Part shown: positions 35,025 to 47,232 of the stretch, piece by piece
How the letters are laid out: each line of letters starts with the position of its first letter
Position numbering within the stretch: position 1 is the first letter of the stretch
NCBI GenBank assembly: GCA_029531795.1
Contig: JAPEIS010000007.1
Location: 806,001 to 870,000, forward strand
Reading direction: 5' to 3'
From: Sclerotinia nivalis
Taxonomy: Eukaryota; Ascomycota; Leotiomycetes; Helotiales; Sclerotiniaceae
DNA: 64,000 nucleotides
Translations under genes and position numbers: made by a program
Notes under the pieces: generated by a model
Seen by the model: only the letters and a program-made list of their open reading frames with translations
Databases searched by the model: none
What the model was told of the DNA's origin: nothing

Positions 35025-35596
35025 TCAAACCCCCCCATTCGCCCTCATAGAATTCAAATGCGTAATAACCGCCATACTACTATCCAAAAACCTATCTACA
35101 CAATTCATCGTGCAGCTCTCTTCGCTCTTATCGAGTTTACCGCTGCGAATACTGCCCGTGACGCATTTTTTCCAGCAGACATCTGTGAGGGAGTGGACGG
35201 CTGTGTTTGGTTTTATTAGCTAGTGTCTTTATGATTCTTCCTTTTTTATCTTTTAATCCCCCTTCCATGTCCATTTTCCTCTTGATTTATGTAGAAGAGA
35301 GCACGGGAGAAGGAGAAAGGAATGGCAATCAATAAAATAAACCAAACCAAACCAAACTCCAATTACAATTCCCAATTCCCAATCCCCCAATCCCCAAAAT
35401 CAAATAATCAAATAATCAACCAAAATCCACAACAACAAAATAACAAAACAACAAAAAGAAACCAAAGAGAAAAAAACATACACTGTTGAATCCTAGCCTT
35501 CTGCGTCTCATTAACAATAAACTGCTGTAGTTCCTGCTTATCTCTATCCGACAACTTAGAGAGATCCGGTGTTTGTTGTAGAGATGAGGAGTCCAT
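35025..35596 (-). CDS. TIM8: Mitochondrial intermembrane-space chaperone Tim8
   Basis: Two exons: 35596-35482 and 35200-35025; 96 residues. The paired CX3C motifs of small Tim proteins are at Cys47/Cys51 (VCWKKC) and Cys68/Cys72 (SCTMNC), preceded by [13 protein letters not shown], which is typical of Tim8/DDP1. With Tim13 it forms the hexameric chaperone that escorts hydrophobic inner-membrane precursors such as Tim23 across the intermembrane space. The 281-bp intron (GTATGT..ACAG) is A-rich on the plus strand and long for such a small gene. Reading through it gives a false hydrophobic tail, so a one-exon 62-residue model would be wrong. Confidence 0.95.
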
Positions 35597-36067
35597 TTTT
35601 GCTTGCGTTTCCTTTTATATAGAGATTTTCGCAGTTGTGTTATAGAGATTTGGTTCGAGAAAAAGGGAGATGTCCCTGTGTGTGGGAGAGAGGGGGAATG
35701 TGGTAGTTTGCTTGGGCCGGAATTGTTTGATTTAATATTTGAAGCTTCAGAGAGCTTCAGAAATTTTGCCGCGTTCAAAAGAATATCGGCATCGGCGTCA
35801 TTGGGTCACGTGGGACACTTTCTGCGGCCGCGCCAGTACTTGCGAATTTGGAGAGAATTTCAATCATCACACTACTGAGAGGTCATACAGTCCGTAGCAT
35901 CTAGTCAATATTAACACTATCGAAATCTAGAGACATCTATATATCCAAGAGATCTGTAATGGTACCACCACGATTTTAGCCCCTTTTTTATGTACTATAT
36001 CAACCAAAATTCTTAACCTCCCCACGAGTATTATAAGTTCAAAAACTGTTTCTCCTCTACGAAAGAT
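35597..36067. other. TIM8 promoter / MNR2-type gene 3' flank
   Basis: A 471-bp gap with no gene; it includes the TIM8 upstream region and the end of the CorA-type gene. Confidence 0.5.
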
Positions 36068-38020
36068 CTATATATATCTATAACGTCTTGCAAGAGCCAA
36101 AGAAGCAAGACTGAATACCACCAATACAGCCAAAATTGTGAAGAAAGGAATGAGACTCTGGGCGTTCTGGAAAGGAACATTAACATTCATACCAAACATA
36201 CCACATACCAAGTTGAGTGGAACCAGGATGGAAGCGAGGAGAGTGATTTTGCTGAGGACCTTATTTGCGTTGTTTCCTTGGGTAATGTTGTCGATAGAGA
36301 GCTGTGCTAGGTAATTGCTGTGTGATCGAGAGAGCATCTTCTCAGAGTGTCCCAAACTGGTCATCATAGTGACAACGTGATCTTGAATGTCGCCAAGATA
36401 AAGACCAATATCCATATGAGGAGTGACTTCGTAATTTGAGTTACAACGCTTTGTGAAACCTCTCAAAACATCAGCTTTGCCTCCAAGAAGTTTCATCAAT
36501 CCCATGACGTTCTTTCGAACCATGCCAATTTTTCGTAGAAAGGTATGCATGTCATCACTGCGAGCGATAAACACCTGATCCTCAATCGTATCTGTTTCAT
36601 TATCGATTTTGTGGATAACAGGTGCAAAAGAATCCACAATGTCATCGCTGACAAGTTGTTAGTCTGTGATCTTAAAACGAATTAGGCAAACTTACATTAA
36701 AGCATAGCAGATCCAATCACTGTTCAAAGACAAGTAATCCTTTAGCAACGTGATGCGCTGCCGAACATTGGTTGCATGTGTGTTGGGTGAAAAGCTGAAG
36801 CTGAGTAAACCCTCTCGGAAAACAATAACATAAATGTTGAATGGATCGTATTCCTGGCCGTCCTCAATGTCCACTACGGAAAAGGAACGGAAACAAGCGA
36901 AGTAGTACGAAGGGAAGAGTTCAATCTTCTCTCGTGTTTCTTGAGCTGTGATATCCTCAATGGTCAGGGGATGGACTCCAAATGCTTTGCAGATTACTCG
37001 AATCTCGTTCTCTGTTGGATTGTTCATGTTCAACCACCAAACGCCCTCTCCTTGTTGTCCTTGTGGACGGGCGAATAGGTTTCGAATATCTTCTCCTTCC
37101 AGAATGAGATCACCAAATTCTGGTGCATGAATAGTATCTACTCCATGTGAGGAGAAGTATTCAAACCTGTTAGTGTCGAGATGTGGCTGCTGCGGTCGTG
37201 TAATCTCATCAAGGCTAGATAAGTCCAACTTTTCATTGATAGAAGGTGGGCCTGAAGGAATATCGACAACCGTACCTTCCGATGTTACGATCATGGGTAT
37301 CACACCATTGTTTCTCAAGTCGTGGAAGATTCGAGGTTGCGCGTTGTTGACTGGAGTCTTAGCACGATTTTCCTCTTCTTCAATGAAATCCTCGAGAGTG
37401 TCAAAATTAATCTGGAGCGTATTTTTGGTTGGAGAAGGGTGTAGAGGAAAGCAAACATCTTCCTCTGCCGACTTGCATGAGCCTGCGAAGCTCTTTGCAT
37501 CATTATCGTTAGTGTAACGTCTGCTACGGAAAGTGCGATGGCTGCGGTGACTCGCGCGTGATTCTGTTCTATGAAGAGCATTATGATCTTCAAGTCGCCT
37601 AGCATCTGCAAATGCCTTCCCAGAGCTCGGGTCCGAAATAGACATCTCCCGTTCCCTTCTTCTTGCATCGGCGAAGGCCTTTACTGAACTTGGTGGCGAT
37701 AGAGAACGAATCTCAGCAGTATCCGCGGTTCCTCGACGACTTCTATCTGCCAATCGAACAGCCATTGGAGAAACTCCCCTCGTGTCCTCATCGACAACCG
37801 CTTCCTCGAAATCTCTTGCGATTGTCTGAAGAAGAGTGTTGTTCACGCGTGTTAGGTCTGGGCTTTGTGGGGCTCGAAAAGATGGTGCGTGCAAAGTATC
37901 AATAGTGCCACTGCGGGAGCGAGCCTTTGGCAAAGGCTGCGATTGGTATCTGTGATCATCCAACTCTGGCACCGGCGTGCTGTAGCCAGTATCGAGGGAT
38001 GTATCTTCGTGTTCAGACAT
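36068..38020 (-). CDS. MNR2: CorA-family magnesium transporter, Alr1/Mnr2 type
   Basis: Two exons: 38020-36696 and 36647-36068; 634 residues, 48-bp intron. Residues 1 to about 280 are a hydrophilic Ser/Arg/Asp-rich tail. The tail includes two near-identical KAFADARR repeats. The CorA soluble domain follows (GVWWLNMNNPTENEIRVICK, HPLTIEDITAQETREKIE). The C-terminus has two membrane segments, with the pore signature GMN at about 594-596 after LLASILVPLNLVCGMF. Fungal members transport magnesium at the plasma membrane (Alr1) or vacuole (Mnr2). The sequence alone does not settle which, so the symbol is provisional. The C-terminus is short and basic (ARRYRYI). Confidence 0.9.
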
Positions 38021-39911
38021 TTTGAGGTATGAAACTGTGAATAAAATATATTTGGATTAAGTTCTGCGTGCGGATTAGCCAGTAAGCTCCGACAGTTACA
38101 ACAACGACGGCATACAGATTTCTAGGAAGCCAAAGCTTTCAAAGTCTAGGCAGGTCGCAACGAGCGCCCACCGCTTGTTTGGCGTCAATTTGATAGTTGA
38201 CTTTGCACAGGTAGTCCCTGTACAGTGTGATTCCTAATGAAGAATGGCTACTCGTCCATCCGCTACCCCTTTGGATTATGTGTAAATGCGCAGTTTATAT
38301 ATTTCGTTTTGGATTGCTTTAGGTGCAATTATGGGGGTTTCTTGTCGCCTCCGCAGTAGGCCCAGATCTTCACTGGACCGAGGAGGGGACGGATGAAGGA
38401 ATAGTCTTGAAATACGAGTCCCGCCAACTTGGTGGTTTGTTGTTTATGAAGCCGCCGAGGCGATGAGTGCCGAAATGATTCGACGTTCGAGTTCGACAAT
38501 TACTCTGATGCGACAAGCTCAATATTTCGAAACGAGACAGTATTTGAATAGATTTAATCGTGGCTTAGGTTGTTGGAAGAGTGGAAAAAGAGGTTTTGTG
38601 GGTGGCCGGTCTCAAGTTGAAGTTTTTCGAGGGCAGAAACTTGTAGAAAGGTTCGGCCTTTGTAAAGTGATGTTGGAAAACCCTAAGCGTATTCTCTTGT
38701 TCAGGCTAAGGTTGCAGCCAAAGGCCGAATAACTTATTTTTGGATGTTGCCCGTTGTAAAATGATTATTTGAGATAATAAGTGAAATATAAGATATCTTT
38801 CGAATTAAAAAGAAGTTGAAAGGTCGAAACCAATCTGTTGGTGTTTGAGTTGTAATTTTCAAGGAGTACAAGAAGTGGAGGAAGAAAGCTTGAAAGAAAT
38901 CTTGGTGGAGGCGGGAGGCGCTTACTGTATGGAACAAGTACCGGTACTACCTAATAATACCTAACATCTGAGACTTTCACATCTTCTTGCAAATTCGATT
39001 CTGGGCTCCTGGTAGATAGAGTACATCCAAGTGAATTGGTAAAGAATATTGGTGGAATGAAGAATTGGCCTACCATTCTCAGCCATTTTATATACATGTA
39101 AATAGCACTTCTTTTGTACGTACTGGACCATTTCGAACCACCCCCTTCATAAAAAAATCCAACTACACCACATGAACAACTTTCTAGAGCCAAATCCTTC
39201 TGCTCGGGACCATAAAGGTATTTGGTGTGGTATGATTGTGTATTGATATCAAAAAGCCAAGACTTTACAATATTCTTCAAAAGACCAAAAGATACAAGTT
39301 CTTATTCGAATACGGGGGTGGTTCATTGGTTCATTGGTTCATTGGACTGTCCTGAATTCGGATTGTCTAATTGGTATTTTCGTGCAATAGGATGACATCT
39401 TGAAGTTTTAATATTGAATGTTAATTGGTAGAATGAGATGTTCTTAATTGGTACATGGCGACATTTCAAGAGTTCCAATAACTCTTTGTTTGTTTTGTAT
39501 CTTCCAAGCCTATTTTCTGGTCGTGAATTATCGCCATACATCTCTGAACTTCTCTGATCACATCTTATCTGTTTAGCCAAGACTTCGAGGTTTTCGTACA
39601 GCTCATACCAGCTACATTATAACTTCAATATCAAGCCATTTGAGTAACAATATCATGTAACTTGTACATTTAGTTGTACCAAAATCGCTCATCCCTCACC
39701 AAAAATCTATGCATGTGCTCTAAACCCCGGTTATCAATTTTCGGCCAAGGCGATTAGTAGCCACAACAAGGCTGAAGTGTGGCCTTAACTCAAGCTCGAG
39801 GGACAACCTTGGAAATTGGTAACCTTTCACGAAATCGACATTCTTACCTAGAAAAAGGCTTGATTTGTTGTCACAGTAAACCAGTCATCCTATTTTAGAC
39901 AAACTACGAAT
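38021..39911. other. Gene-poor interval, Mg-transporter promoter to SPC1
   Basis: About 1.9 kb. A plus-strand ORF at 38463-38732 (89 codons, Arg-rich) has no recognised family and no splice continuation, so I do not call it. Three tandem copies of ggttcatt lie at about 39319-39345. Confidence 0.45.
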
Positions 39912-40357
39912 ATGGCAGACCAAATCCTTGACCAGGCTCGGGATCTCGCCGAAGGACAAATTGTTAGTATACAATCACATGCACTCTTATTCCTGAGAGA
40001 TGGTTTGACACTGGTTTGATGCTAATTTCCTGTTCCACCTGTAGGACTTTGAAGGACAGAGACTGGCCGAATTCTTGACAACCGCTTTACTAGCAATATC
40101 CGGAGTAAATGATTCAATGCTCCCCAAGTCATTCGGAAAGTACTGATTGATAGCAATAGGCCATTGCCTTCTTCGTTGGCTTTTTCAAACAAGATATTAA
40201 ACTTGCGCTTGCTTTCGGACTGCTTGGAACCGCCTTTACCTTCGCCATAGTTGTACCTCCATGGCCATTCTACAAGAGGCATCCTGTTAGATGGTTACCT
40301 TCAGGGGGGAGGAATGCATCGCAAGGGATTGTTGTGGATGGCAAGACTGTTGGTTGA
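39912..40357 (+). CDS. SPC1: Signal peptidase complex subunit Spc1 (SPCS1)
   Basis: Three exons: 39912-39962, 40045-40104, 40160-40357; 102 residues. The first intron has a GTTAGT donor. The protein starts MADQILDQARDLAEGQIDFEGQRLAE. It then has two membrane segments (FLTTALLAISGAIAFFVGFF and LALAFGLLGTAFTFAIVV) joined by a short KQDIK loop, followed by PPWPFYKRHPVRWLP, which matches the family. Spc1 is a non-catalytic subunit of the endoplasmic-reticulum signal peptidase complex and protects transmembrane segments from being cut. Size and topology agree with the family. Confidence 0.93.
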
Positions 40358-40669
40358 AGAATTGCTTAAGGGATATCTACACTGGGGGCGTCATAGGATG
40401 GGGAATACCAAAAATGCAAACAATATACTGGCACAAACAAAAGCTTTGAATTGAAAGCTACGTTGTACCGAACTCTCGTTCTACTTCTGTGTCCATAACG
40501 CCAACCCTGCTAGAAATTCTCCAGGTCCCTCCATAATGAATCCTTGGATGAACCACACAGATGATATTTATGCCGCTCCTTTTGGTATATTATTCTCCGT
40601 TCGTGACCGTAGCTTCGTCATCTTCCCTCAAATCCCATGCAATCCCAACCGCATTCTCAAAACCCAAAC
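40358..40669. other. Convergent 3' flanks of SPC1 and RBX1
   Basis: 312 bp without a gene; presumably the two 3' untranslated regions. Confidence 0.5.
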
Positions 40670-41183
<514 letters not shown>

Positions 41184-41981
41184 GGTGACGGGAGTATTTG
41201 TGGTTTCGATGGGTTATTTAAATTATTGGTGTTGGCGGGGTACTTCTGGACGAAGGGCGGCGAACGAATGATTGTGCGAGTTTGATATGGGATGGGTTAA
41301 TAATTGTATTGATTGACCTTAATGAAGTCGAAGTCTTTGTTGTGGTGGATGAATAGTACCTTTCGAAATTTAAGTGAAAGAGCTTCTCGAAGGCTTATGG
41401 ATTTGAACGTAGGGTCGATAGCAATCTAGGGAATATGACGGTACTATTTGTTATTCCGTAACCTAAAATTATAGAAGCTTTAGTAGTTCACCGTAGTGCA
41501 CCTAGTGTTGCATCTAAATCACGTGTAGAGTCAACCGCCTTTCGGCTTAGTGTGGTCAAGGTTTCTTTCTGCCTGATTAACTTTGATGACTAATATCTAA
41601 ACCCCATAAGTGAAACGATGGGTCGCTGTGTATCGCATTTACCTTCCTTCAGCCTCTGTCTTCTCTCTTGCTAAACACATACCACAAATCTTATAACCCA
41701 TATTACCGAACAATGAATAACTTACTTCAATCAATCCACCACATACAACTAAATAGATTCCACCAAAAAAACTACTCTTCTACTAGATTACGAGACACCC
41801 CCAGCGAACGACCACCTCCTTACCTATAGCCCGTCATTCGTACCGTCCGATCTGCGCACGCAATAGCACAAATACGGGAAATCTTTCGTCTCTTGTTAAT
41901 CAAGCACAACCTTTCAGATTTTATTGTATCAACAGACAAATTTTCTCCATCCAACCACATATACAAAGGCGTCAAGAAGAG
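41184..41981. promoter_or_regulatory. Divergent promoter region of RBX1 and the Edc1-like gene
   Basis: A 798-bp non-coding region. The 300 bases before 41982 on the plus strand are pyrimidine- and A-rich, as in a leader. No operator can be identified with confidence. Confidence 0.45.
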
Positions 41982-43454
41982 ATGTCCTCGATGACTCCCC
42001 ACAAAGGGCAACGTCAAATCCAAAACTCAGCCGCGGAGCTTGGAACAGCCTCACCTCGAAATCCAGCTCAAAGCCCGCATGACTTCAACAGTCAGGCATA
42101 CTCGCAGAACATGCACGCCGCGATGACTTATTCTGATCAACCTACCACCCCTCCTCGAACTCCTCGAAGAGCCCAGCAGAATCAGCCAGCCTCTCAAAAT
42201 AAACCAAACTCAGCCCTACCCGACAATAGTTCAAGAAAGTCGACCAATAAGAGAAGACCCAAAAATGTGCAGACGTCTCCTGCTGCAACAAGGAATGATA
42301 GAACTACCCCGCCATTGACTGGCGCTCAATCTACCTGTGGTCCAACTGCTGCCAGACCTATTCAAACGCCATCGGCAGCTCAGGTTTATGCCGGCCCAAC
42401 TTTCCACGCATCTCCTGCCCCGTCGGCTCTACCTATGCCCAGTTTTTATTCAAAGTCTGTTCCAGAATCTCCAGCAATCAGAACTGGAAGTGCGATCAAA
42501 GAGCCAGATTCGTCGGCAGATGAATCTTCACAAACTCCATCTTCAGCACAAATGTTTAGTGATTTGTCACATAGGGAGGAATCACCCCTTGACCTTTTCT
42601 TCAAAGCAGATAAACGGGAGAAAGCTGAAAAAATTCGAGCACGAAGTACCAATTCAAATACCACCGGTTCTGTTAGACCTTTCAATCCCCCACTTGCTTC
42701 GCCTGGCGATACGAGAACTCCGCGGCAGCCTACCAGTCAATATCGCAATAAAAACATGCCCACTTCTCGTGGTTCAGCGAGCAGTATGTTCTCCATGGAG
42801 CTGGACGGATCTAATAGTTCCGGATTGCCCTTGGGACCGGCATTCTCCACTCCTTATAACGAGAGAATCAAAGCAGCACGGAAGACCTCTAGTCCTTTAC
42901 AACCACATCATCCCTCGCCAAGCAACTCTCAGTCATCATTAGACAAATCGGAGCAACTTAAGGCCTATTTGTTTTCCGAGGGACCATCTACCAATGGTAA
43001 CCTTGGGCCTGCTTTAAGCTTAACAACGAATTCAGCAATGTCCTATCAAGGTGGACAAAGCTCTCCTGTTGGTCCAAGAAGTGCTGGATTACCTGGAAGG
43101 TCTCCGCAAATGAACTACAAATTCAAAGGCGATTCACGAAGCTCAGGCGATATCCCCAAATCCGCTCGATCAGGTCTTCGCCAAGAAGTCTCACCAACAA
43201 AAACCCCTACAAGAACGCCGGATCGTGCGAATTCGTATGGACCATCCCAGAATCTCTCTCAAATCTATGGAAATAACTTCCCGACTGTCAATAATCTTAA
43301 TAGTGCTACTCAAGTCACAGATTCTTCCCCTGTGCCACAAGTATCTTCTGGTACCATACCTGGAACTGGCAATCCCGATTATCGAGGCATGGAAAATGAT
43401 TTAAGGCGAATCCTGAAATTGGATTCTCCTGGCTTTGCTGGATCAGCAAGGTAG
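41982..43454 (+). CDS. Edc1/PNRC-like mRNA decapping activator (disordered protein with Dcp1/Dcp2-binding motif)
   Basis: Single exon, 490 residues, almost wholly disordered: Ser, Pro, Thr, Asn and Gln dominate. The only sharply conserved element is YAGPTFHASPAPSALPMPSF at residues 136-155. It has the form of the Edc1/Edc2/PNRC activation motif (YAG-x-F) followed by the LPxPxF Dcp1 EVH1-binding motif. Such proteins bridge Dcp1 and Dcp2 and stimulate mRNA cap removal in P-bodies. The C-terminus has a short helix-like end (MENDLRRILKLDSPGF). A possible donor (AG|GTAGTT) at the last codons leaves open a short further exon. A 201-codon ORF in another frame (42337-42942) is a shadow. Assignment rests on one short motif plus general character. 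Confidence 0.68.
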   Translation: MSSMTPHKGQRQIQNSAAELGTASPRNPAQSPHDFNSQAYSQNMHAAMTYSDQPTTPPRTPRRAQQNQPASQNKPNSALPDNSSRKSTNKRRPKNVQTSPAATRNDRTTPPLTGAQSTCGPTAARPIQTPSAAQVYAGPTFHASPAPSALPMPSFYSKSVPESPAIRTGSAIKEPDSSADESSQTPSSAQMFSDLSHREESPLDLFFKADKREKAEKIRARSTNSNTTGSVRPFNPPLASPGDTRTPRQPTSQYRNKNMPTSRGSASSMFSMELDGSNSSGLPLGPAFSTPYNERIKAARKTSSPLQPHHPSPSNSQSSLDKSEQLKAYLFSEGPSTNGNLGPALSLTTNSAMSYQGGQSSPVGPRSAGLPGRSPQMNYKFKGDSRSSGDIPKSARSGLRQEVSPTKTPTRTPDRANSYGPSQNLSQIYGNNFPTVNNLNSATQVTDSSPVPQVSSGTIPGTGNPDYRGMENDLRRILKLDSPGFAGSAR

Positions 43455-45522
43455 TTTGCTGTGCCAATTAACTTTTACTTCTCATTTCAAATGGCGTTCG
43501 GGTGATGGCTTATATGTCATCACAGGTAGGATTACTATATTGGCGTTCTGGTTATTATGCACTTCTTTCCTTCCTCCAGTGAGAGCGTTATGGTTACGAG
43601 TTGGTGCATGTGACTTTCAGGGTTTGTGGCATTTTTATAGAGATGATGGCTTGGTATACCCTTGTTAGTTCTCGCAATGTTAGGGCTGGTTTGCCTTGTA
43701 TTATTGGGGAGCGATTTCGGAAATGTTCTTACGATTGATGGTCATACCTCAAATCTCATACTGCGACAATTGATTTTGTTCATTTCTTAAGGCAAGCCTC
43801 AACTGCCTGGACTATAGCAATTGAATTGGATTACTGGGGGAGGAGAAACGGTGTTGCCTAGCTGTGTGGGAGGAACCAGCAATACTTAAAATAAAAACAT
43901 AAAAATTCTCGGATCTCAGATTATGTTTCTTGGTCACTGGAGTCTATCGTCGCAGATACCCTCTAGTGGCTTTTAGTTAGAGCTGTCGTTGATAGTTAGA
44001 CAGAAATGAATCCGTTATAATAAACATAATTCTTTGCCATACTCGCTGTGATATTGTATATGATATACTTCACTATAGTCGTCAGGAGCTTCCTGACCAA
44101 GCTCTTTTCTTATATAGTTTTTTGACATATAAAGAATTATCAATCTTTCAAAGACAGTGGAACATACAAATAGGTTGGGAACATTCAGTGGATTGAATGA
44201 TTCAATGTAAATACATCTCATCTAATCTACAGTAGCTAGCCATAAAACAAACGGAACCAGAGACCTCCTTTCCAAATCTCACAAGAAAGAATTCTATTCC
44301 CCTTCTCCCCACCAGACTATTAGAAAAGCTTTGGATTGGTAAGTTATAAGTGAAGAAGAGGAAGAGGAAGAGGAAGGAGGAGAAGGAAAAGTGTTATTTG
44401 TATTTGTATTTCTCAATATCCTTCCTTACTTGATCGAGAATTCATATTTAGGGGGAAAAGAAGAGAAAGATAGGAAAAAGATTTAAATAAGACTTACAAG
44501 ATATTCATTCCTAAATAACTTCATCTTCACTTTCTTCTCGCTAGCTGCTTATTTTGGTTTTTGTTTGAAGATATCGAAGGCATTAAACTTCAAGTTACAC
44601 ACTGCAAACAAAGTATAAAGTATGAACAAAAGAGAAATCATAACTCAGCAAGGTAATTTATTTCAATTATTTCATCCCTTTACCTAGTATTTTGACTTAG
44701 TGGTAGATGAGTGTTGTGAATATCAATATGAGGGAAATAAGATCTTAGAACTTGAAACTTGACTGTGATATTTGATATTTGATAGAGTTGTAGATTTGAT
44801 GGTTATGATATTGCCATTTTGAGGGGGGTGTATGGTTTTATGGTACAGGCAGTTGAGTTGTTTATGTGTATATAAGATTATATAGATTGAAACTAAAATT
44901 CCTTCATCAGTATATACAAAACTAGTCCCGTTAAATATAAAACCACAAAGTTTCTTCATACACGCAGCAGAGCACCAGAGTTCCAAACTGGTACACAAAA
45001 CGATAGAAAAAGAGTGCGATATATTCATTAAGATCATATCCACAACAATACAACTCCCTTATTCTTCATGATATTTGCGTATGTGTATGTATGTAGATAT
45101 TCAACACCGGGCAAAATATACCGGAGTTTTAGAAAGTTCATTCTTCGGTTTTCTATTGATGTTTTCATTATCTTTTTAGGGCATTTTTGTATTTTTGCTT
45201 ATGGGATTAGGAGACAGCTCAGATCGGATCGGATTAGACTGGAGAAACATAGTGATGTTGATGGTTTGGAATGGAAAACAGAAGAGTGTGAGATAACATG
45301 AGGCGAGGAGGTGAGGAGGTGGACAACAGCTGGGAGCTTAACCCTTGGTATTAAGATGCTGGGTTACTGTGTGATAATCTTAATTATACATATTTCATAT
45401 TTCGCCTTTGGGACGAAAGTACAATATCTATTCCTAGTATGTATGTATGTACAGTTTGGATTACTACAACTACATATAATCCACCATCCATCATCTATTC
45501 ACGCGTTTCTCTAGCACTGTAT
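43455..45522. other. Gene-poor interval between convergent genes
   Basis: About 2.1 kb between the ends of the Edc1-like gene and CRD1. ORFs are short and low-complexity; a GAAGAG/GGAAGA purine tract lies at about 44352-44388. Nothing supported. Confidence 0.5.
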
Positions 45523-47227
45523 CTATTTTAATTGCTGTTCCTGTTCCTGCTTCTTTTCTTTCTTTGTAGGATCTTGTTGTTGGTTTACTATTTTCACGGC
45601 GTCTTTGGTGTATATGTAACTCATTCCACTCCAAATGGTGGTTGTGGCTACTAGGTATCTGGTTTGTTTGTTAGTATGCCCGTTCTATCGTTTCTTTTTC
45701 GTTGTTCCGCTCTCCATGTACTCTTCATCCTCTTTATTTTTCTCCTTCTCCTTCTTCATATCACACCCTCGTCACTCTCAGTCTTCTCCCCTACCCTCCC
45801 CAATCTCTTATCAAACGAAAAATCCCCAAGGCATGAGAAGAAAAACCAAAAAAAAAGACTCACTGAAACCCCGTCATAGCAACCCCAACATCCCAAGTAA
45901 TCAACGGCAACGCAGTCGTCGCTCCAATCAGCCCCAACTGGAGTGCCGTATTGTATTTACTAATGGTAGTTGGATGTACTTCTGCAGACGGAAGAGAGAA
46001 ATCCCAATAACGAGAAAAGGTTTTAGGAGGAGGAAGAGAAATCCATCGCCAGTAGATGGCGGAAATGGCGAGTCCGATGTCGCGGCCGAGGATTATGGTG
46101 GCGAGCCAGACTAAGATAGAAAATAAGTTGTTTAGTTTTGTGTTTTTAGGAAAATTTAAAAATGGAGGAAAAGGTGATGGATGGGATGTTTGGAAAAGGT
46201 GTAGATCAAATCAAGACACAACAAGGCAAAAGATAGACAGAGAAAACATACCAGGTAACCCCCCCTTAATCGCCAAACAAACCGTCAAAATCGTCATCAA
46301 AGTCTTATCCGCCATTGGATCGATAACCGTACCCACCACCGTTTGCAAATTCCATTTCCTCGCAATCCATCCATCTACAAAATCCGTAATCCCAGCATAA
46401 GCAAAGAGTGCGACAGCCCACGCATGTTGATCATGCAGAACAAGGTATCCACAAATAGGGGCGGCGATGAGACGAGAGAAAGTGAGAATATTGGGGATGG
46501 TGTAGATGTTTTCATGAGGGGTGAGCGACTTGATGGATTTGAGGACTTTGAGAGGTTTTTTGAGGGCTGTGGGTGTGGGTGTTGGTTTTTTGCTGGGGGG
46601 GTTTTGCGTTAGCTTTCTGATTCTGGGGGCAAGGAAATCAACTTTAGCAGGAATATCATCAATATGCAGCCAAATAATTTAGACCTCATCAGCTCACCAC
46701 CCCTCACCAATTGACCTCATCGAAAGCATCACTCGACATCTATCCAATCACGTGGCATGAACAACTTTTCCAAAAAAAAAAAACCGCCCATCCCAGCTCC
46801 CACCAAAAAAAGGCAAAGAAATCCCCCCTACCTTTCCCTCTTCCCATTACTCTCCGTCGCATACCTCACAATCCCTCTCTCCCGTCGAGACCTACAACCC
46901 ATTAGCATCCAATCCACATCCTTTCCACCCACCCATCGCCACCATCAAATAGCAAATAGCAAACAAACAGCAATCTCACATATCAGAAAAAAGCGCACCC
47001 CCAATCCCCTCCGAGCGACTCAAACCCAAACCCCCACTACCCCTCCCTTTACAAATCGATATCGATCTCGAAAGATGTCGTATCGACAGCCTATGTACCG
47101 AGACCGAGCGCATACACCTCGTAGTCGCCGTCGCCGTCCCCATTCCCATCCCCATCCCTATACCCATCATACCTCCCTTCCACAACATCAAAAACTGTTG
47201 TGTTGCCATCAACCGCGATGTGCTCAT
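45523..47227 (-). CDS. CRD1: Cardiolipin synthase (CDP-alcohol phosphatidyltransferase)
   Basis: Five exons: 47227-46980, 46891-46832, 46622-46252, 46110-45864, 45658-45523; 353 residues, frame kept. The start at 47227 has a purine at -3. The N-terminus is Arg/Ser-rich and non-acidic (RSVSVHRLSIRHLSRSISI), as in a mitochondrial presequence; a shorter start at 47113 is possible. The catalytic CDP-alcohol motif is in exon 3: DFVDGWIARKW, then GTVIDPMADK, preceded by IYTIPNILTFSRLIAAPICG. Membrane segments continue in exon 4 (GRDIGLAISAIYWRW). The enzyme condenses CDP-diacylglycerol with phosphatidylglycerol to give cardiolipin in the inner mitochondrial membrane. Introns of 88-209 bp are longer than the local norm. 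Confidence 0.93.
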
Positions 47228-47232
47228 TGCAT
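47224..47232 (-). promoter_or_regulatory. Minimal upstream ORF overlapping the CRD1 start
   Basis: On the minus strand an ATG CAA TGA triplet series ends so that its TGA overlaps the proposed CRD1 ATG (ATGA). It would encode Met-Gln only. It matters only if the start at 47227 is the true one. Confidence 0.45.

Noticed and set aside
42337..42942. 201-codon plus-strand ORF
   Set aside because: Lies wholly inside the Edc1-like coding sequence in another frame; the annotated frame has the conserved motif and the full length.
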